A program made the position numbers and the translations under genes. Source: Cupriavidus oxalaticus (GTDB lineage: Bacteria > Pseudomonadota > Gammaproteobacteria > Burkholderiales > Burkholderiaceae). Taken from it: a stretch of 64,000 bases of DNA. Below are positions 20,492 through 26,896 of this stretch, one piece after another. Under the pieces are notes generated by a model. It was not told the DNA's origin. It worked only from the letters and a program-made list of their open reading frames with translations, and searched no databases. The first letter of the stretch is position 1; each line of letters opens with the position of its first letter. The DNA lies in NCBI RefSeq assembly GCF_016894385.1, contig NZ_CP069812.1, positions 2,480,001-2,544,000 of the forward strand, given 5' to 3'.

Positions 20492-21340
20492 TCAAAGTGC
20501 CGCGATCGCGTCCTGGTAGGCCGCGTAGAGCCGCGCGAAAACCGGTCCCGGCACGCCGGGGCCGATGGTGCGGCCGTCGATGGCGACCACCGGCAGCAGT
20601 TCCTTGCTTGCTGACGACAGCATCACTTCGTCCGCCGCGAACAAGTCTTCCCTGGCGATCCGGCGCGCCTCCAGCGGAATCTCCAGCGCCGCGCAGACCT
20701 CTTCCATCAAGCCGTAGCGGATGCCTTCCAGGATCAGGTTATCCTTCGGCGGCGCCAGCACGCGGCCATCGCGCACCACCCAGACGTTGGACGACGAGGC
20801 TTCGGTCAGCCAGCCGTCACGGAACTGGATCGCCTCGGTCACGCCATGCTCCGCGGCGTGCTGCGCGGCCAGCACGTTGCCCAGCAGCGAGGTCGACTTG
20901 ATCTGGCAGTTCAGCCAGCGCCGGTCCTCCATCGTCACGCAGGCCACGCCCTGCTCGCGCATGCGCGCGGGCGGCAGCGCCATCGGGTTGGCCATGATCA
21001 GCACCGTCGGCACGACTTCCTTCGGGAAGGCATGCGTTCGCCGGGCTACGCCGCGCGTCACCTGGATATAGATCATCTGGTCCGACATCCCGTTGGCACG
21101 GACCACTTCGTCGATCAGTCCCTGCCACTGCGCGTCGCTGTGCGGGTCGGGAATCCCGATCGCCTCCAGGCTGCGGTGCAGGCGCGCAAGATGCTGCGCA
21201 CCGCGGAATGGCTTGCCGCCGTAGTACGGGATGACCTCATAGATGCCATCGCCAAAGATAAAGCCGCGGTCGAGGACCGGGATGCGGGCTTCGGACAGCG
21301 GAGTCAGGGAACCGTTGAGGTGGACGACGGGGTCGGTCAT
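20492..21340 (-). CDS. Class IV aminotransferase, D-amino-acid transaminase type
   Basis: 282-residue PLP enzyme of fold type IV. The N-terminus LDRGFIFGDGIYEVIPYYGG matches the D-alanine transaminase branch, and the PLP lysine lies in the CQIKSTSLLGN segment. The C-terminal phosphate-binding loop is SSASKELLPV. The likely reaction is D-amino acid plus 2-oxoacid exchange (D-Ala/D-Glu). Aminodeoxychorismate lyase and branched-chain enzymes share the fold, but the IYEVIPYY context favours D-amino acids. Confidence 0.85.
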   Translation of the reverse strand: MTDPVVHLNGSLTPLSEARIPVLDRGFIFGDGIYEVIPYYGGKPFRGAQHLARLHRSLEAIGIPDPHSDAQWQGLIDEVVRANGMSDQMIYIQVTRGVARRTHAFPKEVVPTVLIMANPMALPPARMREQGVACVTMEDRRWLNCQIKSTSLLGNVLAAQHAAEHGVTEAIQFRDGWLTEASSSNVWVVRDGRVLAPPKDNLILEGIRYGLMEEVCAALEIPLEARRIAREDLFAADEVMLSSASKELLPVVAIDGRTIGPGVPGPVFARLYAAYQDAIAAL

Positions 21341-21541
21341 GGGGGTTCAGGCCGTGAAGAGAATGAAACAATTCTTCCACAGGCCCCAAGGCCAGGTTAT
21401 GCGCAATTTGCATGGATTGATTCACAGGCGCCGGCACCGCCGTAAAGCAAGGATTCCGGTCACCCATGTGGGGGTGTGCGCTGCAGCACTTCAAGCCCAG
21501 AATCAAGGGGTCGTGAGTTGACCCCTCTCGGCATTTCCCGC

Positions 21542-21567
21542 AGCCCGCCTTCGTGCGGGCTTTTTTT
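21542..21567 (+). terminator. Strong intrinsic terminator
   Basis: Stem AGCCCGC (21542-21548) with GCGGGCT (21555-21561) followed by seven T. About 40 bases upstream lies another hairpin, GGGGT...ACCCC (21508-21526). The two together look like the 3' end of a small transcript with no protein gene in front. Confidence 0.7.
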
Positions 21568-21583
21568 CGCATCACCAGAACTG

Positions 21584-21692
21584 GGGATGCGCGCCGAACC
21601 GGCAGCGACGAAGATAAGGCCGGGCGGACTGCGACCCGCCCAACGCCACTTCAAGCCCTCGCCTACCCTGGCCGAGGGCTTTTCTTTTGCCT
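21584..21692 (+). ncRNA. Candidate small structured RNA, module 1
   Basis: A 109-base module beginning GGGATGCGCG, with an internal hairpin (GGGCGG...CCGCCC, 21622-21641) and then ACTTCAAGCCCTCG. It ends in a terminator hairpin (GCCCTCG...CGAGGGC) and TTTTCTTTT. A second module 169 bases downstream has the same start, hairpin position, ACTTCAAG block and terminator, but a diverged middle. Shared ends with compensating hairpin changes suggest a duplicated non-coding RNA. No expression evidence is available. Confidence 0.45.
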
Positions 21693-21752
21693 CCGCCAGC
21701 GCGCGATCCGTTGAGCGGTGCCTGTCGTCCAGGGACAACACCTCTATTTAGA

Positions 21753-21863
21753 GGGATGCGCGATCCCATGCGGCTATACGACCATCGTCACGGGCGGTTC
21801 CGCGACTCGCCCACCACTACTTCAAGCCCTCGACTACCCTGGCCGAGGGCTTTTTCTTTGCCT
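21753..21863 (+). ncRNA. Candidate small structured RNA, module 2
   Basis: A 111-base partner of the module at 21584. It has the same opening GGGATGCGCG, an internal hairpin with changed stem (GGGCG...CGCCC, 21793-21811), the same ACTTCAAGCCCTCG block and the same terminator. The sequence between the opening and the hairpin differs completely from module 1. Confidence 0.45.
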
Positions 21864-21974
21864 GGCGCAAAGAGGCTGTGGCGCATCCGCACCGCAACAA
21901 ATCCTTACAACTGAGCCCGTGAATTCCCGCAGGGTTGCCCTAGCCTTTCCCCATGCTTTCCGAAGGAGACGGCC

Positions 21975-22124
21975 ATGCCTTCGTCACGGGACACATTCAA
22001 GTTGCGCCGTCCTGGGCGCCGGACGATGAACTGGCATGACGTTGCCTTGATTTCGGCGGCATGGATCGGATTGTGTCTGGGGCTGGGGTGGACGCTCTCC
22101 AAGGCGGCCGGGACCTTTGAGTAA
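21975..22124 (+). CDS. Small single-span membrane protein
   Basis: 49 residues. It has a basic N-terminus (RDTFKLRRPGRRTMNWH), one hydrophobic segment (DVALISAAWIGLCLGLGW) and a short tail ending AAGTFE. A strong GAAGGAG lies 8 bases before the ATG, which is the main reason to believe the gene. N-in topology is expected from the positive charges. Function unknown. Confidence 0.55.
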   Translation: MPSSRDTFKLRRPGRRTMNWHDVALISAAWIGLCLGLGWTLSKAAGTFE

Positions 22125-22241
22125 GGGCAAGGTCACCCGCTTCAAAGCCCGATCGAGGGAATCTGCCTGCTATCAAATCCGATTTTTCCGATGCCTTGCT
22201 CTCCCCCCTGCTGAAACAATGATGTCTTTTTCAGCAGCCTC

Positions 22242-23282
22242 ATGAGGCATGACATTTACCCCCGCTCATTGAAATCTGCAGCGCAATGGATTGTCGTCGT
22301 CCGGCAGTGCGCAATCATGCTTTGGGGCATGGGCCTTTCTTTGCCAGCACTCGCGGCGTGCGTCTTCACCACCGGCAACACGTTGGGCACCGCGACACTC
22401 TCTTTGCCGGTCAAGGTCAACGTACCGCGCAACGCCCCGGCGGGAGCCATTCTCTACGATAGCAATTGGGTCACGGCCGGACCCACGACCGTTAGCTGCG
22501 CCGGCACAGGCGAATTCCAGCTCACCCGAGGCTACGCCACTCCAATGCAGGTAGCCCCGGGGTATACCAACGTGTACCAGACCACCGTCCAAGGCATAGG
22601 CGTCAAGGTGGCGTGGATCAACTGGCTGCAAGGCGGGTCTATCAATGACGCGTTGCTGGCATCGCCGCCATTGTCAGAGACTGCTTGGTCAACAACGATG
22701 CCGTACGGACCCATGGGGCAGTTCCGGGCGCAACTGATTGTGACGGGACCGGTCGCCACCGGAGTTATCACGCTACCGAGCCCGCTGGCGCAGGCATCCT
22801 ATGGTTCGCTGATCGTAAATCAGCTTGTGATAGCCGGGAGTACGCAAATCGTTGCTCCGGCCTGCTCAGTGCAAAACACCTCCGTGGCCGTCAGGCTGCC
22901 AACAGTCAGTGCCGCCTCCATGTCTGCGGTGGGATCGACGGCCGGCCAGACCGCATTTCATCTCTCCCTCAATTGCTCCGGTGATACCGCCGTCGCCATG
23001 ACCATCACCGATGCCACGCAGCCTGGCAACGCCGGGAGCAACTTGGCGCTGGGAAGCGATTCGACGGCTTCCGGCGTGGCATTTCAAATTCTCTACAACA
23101 ATACGCCGGTCAGGTTCGGAGCAGACTCTGCGGCTTCGGGCAATCCAAGCCAGTTTGCTGTTGGCAACTCAGGTGGTGTTGGTAGCATGCAAATCCCCCT
23201 CGCCGTGCGCTATATCCGTACCGGCACCGTGACACCGGGCGTGGCGAATGGCTACGCTACTTTCACAATGAGCTATCAATGA
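22242..23282 (+). CDS. Two-domain fimbrial adhesin (FimH-like), orphan
   Basis: 346 residues. A signal peptide ends near SLPALAA|C (residue 39). The N-terminal part (about 40-205) lacks obvious pilin repeats and is probably a receptor-binding domain. The C-terminal part (about 210-346) is pilin-like: Cys in APACSVQ, a partner Cys in LSLNCSG, and the beta-strand terminus GYATFTMSYQ with aromatic penultimate residues as chaperone-usher subunits have. A two-domain subunit of this size is a tip adhesin. No chaperone or usher gene is near, so it must rely on a distant cluster. Its GC is lower than that of its neighbours, which suggests transfer. Confidence 0.7.
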   Translation: MRHDIYPRSLKSAAQWIVVVRQCAIMLWGMGLSLPALAACVFTTGNTLGTATLSLPVKVNVPRNAPAGAILYDSNWVTAGPTTVSCAGTGEFQLTRGYATPMQVAPGYTNVYQTTVQGIGVKVAWINWLQGGSINDALLASPPLSETAWSTTMPYGPMGQFRAQLIVTGPVATGVITLPSPLAQASYGSLIVNQLVIAGSTQIVAPACSVQNTSVAVRLPTVSAASMSAVGSTAGQTAFHLSLNCSGDTAVAMTITDATQPGNAGSNLALGSDSTASGVAFQILYNNTPVRFGADSAASGNPSQFAVGNSGGVGSMQIPLAVRYIRTGTVTPGVANGYATFTMSYQ

Positions 23283-23498
23283 TCTGACCCCGCTTCGATG
23301 CTCATTATCAGCGTCTGAATCGCTCTGAGGTACCGGCCCGCCACGCCTTGGCAATATCGCCTTGCGGGAAGAGTGTTCGGGAAGAAGGTGTAGCCCCCCC
23401 CCCGAAAGGGGTATTGCTCGTCGACCTGCCCGGACTCGACAGTTGCTCTGCGGAGCGGGCACACGCTCTTGGACACGACCACTCTGGGGGGAGAAATC

Positions 23499-23870
23499 AT
23501 GCTGACGAGGATCATCAGCGGCGTACTATGCGCTGCTGCATTGGCAGGCTGCGCTACCAAGAACTACGGCCGCCAGGGAACGTTGACCGATTACGAGAAG
23601 ACGACCATGACCTGCCGGGAAATACAACTTGAGCAGGCGAAGGTCCAGGGATTCGTCGATCACGTGAACAAGGAGAGTGAATTCGATGGACGCTCGGTGC
23701 TCTCATTCCTCGGCGATTTTGGAATCGGCAACCTTATGGAGAAGGACAGCGCCATGAAAAGTGCCACCGATCGAACGGCACAACTTCAGACTGCAGCGAA
23801 TCAAAGAGGCTGCACCTCCGCTGCGCCTGATCAGAAGGCCCAGTCCGCCCCCACTAGCCAGGCTCGATAG
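23499..23870 (+). CDS. Small putative lipoprotein
   Basis: 123 residues. A signal with lipobox LAGC at residues 16-19 (MLTRIISGVLCAAALAGC) predicts a lipid anchor. The mature chain is polar with a helical stretch (MTCREIQLEQAKVQGFVDHVNKE) and two more Cys that could pair. GGGGGGAG lies 6 bases before the ATG. No known domain. It is the last gene before the prophage junction. Confidence 0.65.
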   Translation: MLTRIISGVLCAAALAGCATKNYGRQGTLTDYEKTTMTCREIQLEQAKVQGFVDHVNKESEFDGRSVLSFLGDFGIGNLMEKDSAMKSATDRTAQLQTAANQRGCTSAAPDQKAQSAPTSQAR

Positions 23871-23990
23871 CGACACCGGAGCTTTCACCGCTTACCCCGC
23901 TTTTTCGCTGGCTGCCGGTGGACGCCTCTGGATGCCACAGGACAACTCATTCACCCAAAAGATCGAGTAAAAACAAGGGACTAGAAACAA

Positions 23991-24016
23991 AAAGCCGTCC
24001 CTATGGGGACGGCTTC
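23991..24016 (-). terminator. Original terminator of the tRNA-Ser gene, stranded at attL
   Basis: A 10-bp perfect stem (23992-24001 with 24006-24015), loop TATG. Read leftwards on the minus strand it is followed by TTTTTG. It lies about 20 bases beyond the 3' end of the tRNA-Ser fragment at attL, where the terminator of the intact gene would have been before integration. Confidence 0.6.
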
Positions 24017-24036
24017 AGATTGCTTTGGACGTTGTT

Positions 24037-24081
24037 CTGGCGGAGAGAGGGGGATTCGAACCCCCGATAGGCTATTAACCT
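24037..24081. repeat. attL: attL: 45-bp direct repeat, 3' end of tRNA-Ser
   Basis: Exact 45-base match to 63015-63059. It contains the CCA end, acceptor 3' strand, T arm and part of the variable arm of tRNA-Ser (minus-strand sense) but not the anticodon or 5' half, so it is a tRNA relic. The bases on both sides differ from the other copy. The prophage begins just after 24081. Confidence 0.95.
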
Positions 24082-24110
24082 CTTCATGACAACGACGTAT
24101 TCCAAATATA

Positions 24111-24123
24111 AATCAACGAGTTA
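24111..24123 (+). promoter_or_regulatory. IHF-consensus site 1
   Basis: AATCAACGAGTTA matches WATCAANNNNTTR at every fixed position, 30 bases inside attL. It probably bends DNA in the integration complex. Confidence 0.55.
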
Positions 24124-24165
24124 AAGCGAAAAACTTGGGTCATTGTCCTGCAGGGGTCTGCTCGC

Positions 24166-24178
24166 TAAGGTCTTGATT
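24166..24178 (-). promoter_or_regulatory. IHF-consensus site 2
   Basis: On the minus strand AATCAAGACCTTA matches WATCAANNNNTTR fully. It is opposite in orientation to sites 1 and 3. Confidence 0.55.
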
Positions 24179-24349
24179 TATATGACATCGCCGTTACGCC
24201 TATGACCCCAAGCGGAGCCTTGGGACAATCCGATGAGCGGCGGGCTTAGTACCTGCAGGGGCCCCGAACGACGCTAACTGCCTAGCTGGCACCCGAAGCC
24301 TGATGAGCACTGCCTTCGGAGTTTTGGTGGTGAACCAGAACGCTTTATA

Positions 24350-24362
24350 AATCAATGCCTTG
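24350..24362 (+). promoter_or_regulatory. IHF-consensus site 3
   Basis: AATCAATGCCTTG matches WATCAANNNNTTR fully and is preceded by TTTATA. It lies 21 bases before three ACCAAGG direct repeats (24383-24408). Confidence 0.55.
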
Positions 24363-24537
24363 CGCAACTCGCAAATTGCAAAACCAAGGCTAACCAAGGT
24401 CACCAAGGGCCAATCCAGCCTGCCCTAGGTGCAATTTAGGTGCAGTGCCGCGCGACGCGCCGCACATGCCTGCGACCGAATTCCAGCACCCGGTGTACCC
24501 TCGCTCTGGTGGGCAACCCTGCGAAAAGGGGAATCCG

Positions 24538-25503
24538 ATGTGCTACTCATCCATGATCCGGGCCGAGCACCGCCACTTCGTGAAGAAGTACGGCGTCCAC
24601 ATCAGCCTGCGGCGCTACTACGAAATGTTCTGGAAGAAGCGCCAGGACGGTGGCTTGCTGAGGATCCCCAAGGCGATGCGTGCCGACTTTGCCCTGCCGG
24701 ACAATGACCAGGAGCGCAAGCTTGCAGAACTGGTCGCCGAGGGCGAGCGCGAGCAGGCCAATGTTCTCGAGGCCAGGCTGTTCGAGCAGCGGGCGCGCCT
24801 GGCAGAAGCGGAGCGCGCCCTGGCCACCAGGCCGACGAAGAAGGCTGAAAACGACCGGCGCATTGCCACCGACAAGATTGGCCAGGTCCAGCGCATCCTG
24901 GCCGACCTGCAGCGCATCGAGCTGCTCGATCGGGACTTCCGGATATTCCCGGGCCACTACGCCCCTGTCATGATCGAACACGACGGCCAGCGTCTGCTGG
25001 TGCCGATGCGCTATCAGTGCCGGCTGCCCGGCTGGACCGAGGCCGACGAGCGGCGGAAGCCTGGCACCTACAACGCCCGGCGCGACAACCTGGAGCAGGC
25101 CTGGCGCAAGCTGTTTGGTCGGCATCACGGCGTCATGGTGGCGACGTCCTTCTTCGAGAACGTGCCGCGGCATCGGGTCGAGCACCGCGAGCTGGGCCCT
25201 GATGAGCCTGTGGAAAACACTGTGCTGGAGTTTCGTCCGCGGCCGCCGCAGGACATGCTGGTGGCCTGCCTCTGGTCCTTCACCAAGGGTGCGGACGAAG
25301 AAGGCGACCTGTTTTCCTTTGCCGCGATCACCGACGAGCCGCCCCCGGAAGTGGCTGCCGCCGGCCACGACCGCTGCATCATCCCGATCCGAGAGGAAAA
25401 CCTCGACGCCTGGCTCCGGCCCAATCCGAAGGACCTCGACGCCCTCTATGCCATTCTGGACGACCGTGCGCCGACGTACTTCGAGCACCAGCTGGCGGCC
25501 TGA
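24538..25503 (+). CDS. SRAP-domain protein (YedK/HMCES type) abasic-site shield
   Basis: 321 residues. The start MCYSSMI puts the catalytic Cys at position 2; after Met removal it can form a thiazolidine cross-link with abasic sites in single-stranded DNA. The SRAP core with NARRDNLEQAWRKLF (conserved Asn-Ala-Arg), the FFE segment (SFFEN) and a late WSF / CIIPI block are visible. A charged helical insertion of about 100 residues (about 50-150) makes it longer than E. coli YedK. AAGGGG lies 6 bases upstream, fixing the start, which the chemistry also demands. It is the first gene of the prophage and convergent with a LexA-box gene, hinting at an SOS or replication-repair role in the phage. Confidence 0.88.
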   Translation: MCYSSMIRAEHRHFVKKYGVHISLRRYYEMFWKKRQDGGLLRIPKAMRADFALPDNDQERKLAELVAEGEREQANVLEARLFEQRARLAEAERALATRPTKKAENDRRIATDKIGQVQRILADLQRIELLDRDFRIFPGHYAPVMIEHDGQRLLVPMRYQCRLPGWTEADERRKPGTYNARRDNLEQAWRKLFGRHHGVMVATSFFENVPRHRVEHRELGPDEPVENTVLEFRPRPPQDMLVACLWSFTKGADEEGDLFSFAAITDEPPPEVAAAGHDRCIIPIREENLDAWLRPNPKDLDALYAILDDRAPTYFEHQLAA

Positions 25504-25920
25504 TAGCTACCCGTTGCGGCGCTGGCGCCCCCCCGTCTGCCATAGCCGGGCGGCGCAGCCGAGATGAGCAGGGCCTCGTCGTCGGGCGACAGGCCTGACG
25601 GCCGCTGCCCAGGCGACGCAACACAGACTTCCCGTTCCAGAGCCCGCCGCAAGGCGATCAGGCTTTCCCTCAGACCGCTCACGGCCAGCTGGTCGAGCAA
25701 GTCCAGCGGAAGGCTGTCGGCGACCTCCCTGGCTCGCCTGGCCAAGGCGTGCAATTTCCCACAACAGCCGGCGCACTTCGGGGGAAGGGTTGCGCTCGTA
25801 CGCTGCGTGCAACTCCGTCGCGGTCAGGGCTCGCGGAAAGGGGCGCGCTCGCGGATTCTTGCCGGCCGGCTGATCCGGGGAAGCGTGCGACGGTGTGGTG
25901 TTTGGGCCTCGGGATGTCAC
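25446..25920 (-). pseudogene. Frameshifted gene behind a LexA box
   Basis: Two overlapping minus-strand frames look like one broken gene. The first ends its sensible part at ELHAAYERNPSPEVRRLLWEI. Skipping one base (C at about 25752) continues it as HALARRAREVADSLPLDLL and then GLRESLIALRRALE. Both parts are helical and of one character. The start is taken as the GTG at 25918-25920, just downstream of the LexA box. The last 58 bases overlap the convergent SRAP gene. Function unknown. It may be a true frameshift mutation, a sequencing error or a recoding site; nothing here decides. Confidence 0.5.
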
Positions 25921-25938
25921 GCGCGTTTCTGGGACGAC

Positions 25939-25958
25939 CACTGTATAAAAACACAGTA
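25939..25958 (-). promoter_or_regulatory. LexA (SOS) box
   Basis: CTGTATAAAAACACAG at 25941-25956 is a perfect CTGT-N8-ACAG with an AT-rich centre. The 20-base extended form differs from the TACTGT...ACAGTA consensus only at its first base. It is placed to control the minus-strand gene starting near 25920. Confidence 0.75.
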
Positions 25959-26154
25959 TATCCAAGGGGTGCCGCTAAAATTCGTGGGGGGTCGGGAAAA
26001 AGGTAACCTTGGTAACCTGAGACCAAAAATCTCCCGCAAAGCCTTGCCAGATAAGGGATTGCGGGCTTCGGCAAAAAGGTAACATTGCGGTAACTTTCAG
26101 GTAACCAAATTACCTCTTCCAAATGTAACCTCCATGGAAATGGATCTTCAATAA

Positions 26155-26167
26155 AATCAATGACTTA
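26155..26167 (+). promoter_or_regulatory. IHF-consensus site 4
   Basis: AATCAATGACTTA matches WATCAANNNNTTR fully. It lies in the GGTAACC array, followed by TCGAC, and is part of a 20-base direct repeat with site 5. Confidence 0.5.
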
Positions 26168-26231
26168 TCGACAGGTTACCTTTTTGGTTACCTCAGATTA
26201 CCTTTTCAAGGTAACCAAACCATCCTTTATA

Positions 26232-26244
26232 AATCAATGACTTA
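26232..26244 (+). promoter_or_regulatory. IHF-consensus site 5
   Basis: AATCAATGACTTA again, 77 bases from site 4, in the same orientation and with near-identical flanks (TATAA before, GCGAC after). Confidence 0.5.
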
Positions 26245-26292
26245 GCGACGCTTTTCGGGGCTGGTTACCAAGGTTACCTTTTTCCCGACCCC

Positions 26293-26896
26293 TCCCGGGT
26301 TCTTAACTTGCCGAGTGCGCCATGTGCGGCGAATAGCGCACAACCGGAATGCGTTCCTAGCCACCCTACCTGGCAACCTCCTGCGGCCTCGCGTAGGTGC
26401 ATAAATCTGCATAAGTCGCTGCACCCCGCTGACCGCCCGCCACGCCTGTACTGGCGCGGTGCTGGGCCATCCTTGCAGGTGCATAAAAACCACTCGACGA
26501 AGCGGGCAGGTGAGGCGGGGTCTCCACCGCGCGCCGAGGGGTGGAGATCGGCCTTGGCTGACAAAACTGGCAGGCGACCGGGGCGCTTTGCCCTCACTGA
26601 GGGTTAGGCGGCCCGTGACACCTATCGAGATGCAGGGAGACCCTCCTCAGGAGGCTTGGGTTTCGGAAACGAACAGAGGGGCTCTATGCGCCTCTATGTG
26701 GATCGAGCCTGCAGGCGCGACCGCGGTCAGGAGATCAGTCAAGCTGCTGGGGGGTGTCGAGTGGCCGTGGCGACCGTCTCGTGCATGTGCCGGAGCAGTT
26801 TGCCGCTGTCATCCCGTTGTGTCGGTTCTAAAGCCCGAGCGACGTGTAAGCGTGACTGCTACCATCCCTTAGGTCCAAGACAACAAAAAAGCGACA
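26293..26896. other. Non-coding region holding the predicted cos site
   Basis: About 600 bases between the repeat array and the HEPN gene. Apart from the cos-like sequence at 26509 and a nearby 7-bp inverted repeat, I see no believable gene; short frames here lack ribosome sites and coding character. The promoter of the HEPN cassette should be in its last 150 bases, but no clear -35/-10 stands out. Confidence 0.5.
26509..26527. other. cos: Predicted cos site (P2-type cohesive end)
   Basis: GGTGAGGCGGGGTCTCCAC aligns over its full 19 bases with the P2 cohesive end as I remember it (GGCGAGGCGGGGAAAGCAC): 14 of 19 identical, with the GAGGCGGGG core unbroken. It lies on the outer side of Q, with only the HEPN cassette between, which is where cos sits in P2. 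TCTCCAC (26521) is mirrored by GTGGAGA (26541), a dyad that terminase could use. Confidence 0.6.

Larger units (their letters stand above)
21341..21974. other. Intergenic stretch with several terminator hairpins
   Basis: About 630 bases without a convincing protein gene. It holds three plus-strand stem-loop/T-run terminators (21542-21567, 21653-21687 and 21822-21858). The last two belong to two related modules of about 110 bases, listed separately. Short open frames here read through the hairpins in inconsistent frames and are not believable genes. Confidence 0.6.
24082..24537. other. Left prophage end: integration arm with IHF and direct-repeat sites
   Basis: Non-coding 456 bases between attL and the first prophage gene. 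It holds three perfect IHF-consensus sites (24111, 24166 and 24350) and three ACCAAGG repeats at 24383, 24393 and 24402, a 9-10 base period. This fits the P arm of a tyrosine-recombinase attachment site, where integrase arm sites and IHF sites alternate. Confidence 0.6.
25988..26292. repeat. GGTAACC repeat array inside a 30-bp perfect inverted repeat
   Basis: A 30-base arm at 25988-26017 is repeated as its exact reverse complement at 26263-26292. Each arm carries two copies of GGTAACC. Between the arms lie further perfect copies at 26100, 26174, 26186 and 26210 and degenerate ones at 26078, 26089, 26111, 26124 and 26196, plus two perfect IHF sites. The array has no open frame. It looks like a binding region for a repeat-recognising protein: a replication origin, a packaging or partition site, or a large operator. 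It is not CRISPR, as there are no spacers of regular length. Confidence 0.75.

Noticed and set aside
24037..24081. Second functional tRNA-Ser
   Set aside because: Only the 3' part (acceptor strand, T arm, part of the variable arm) is present; no anticodon or 5' half. It is attL.
25988..26292. CRISPR array
   Set aside because: The repeats are only 7 bases, in both orientations and irregularly spaced, with no spacers and no cas genes.
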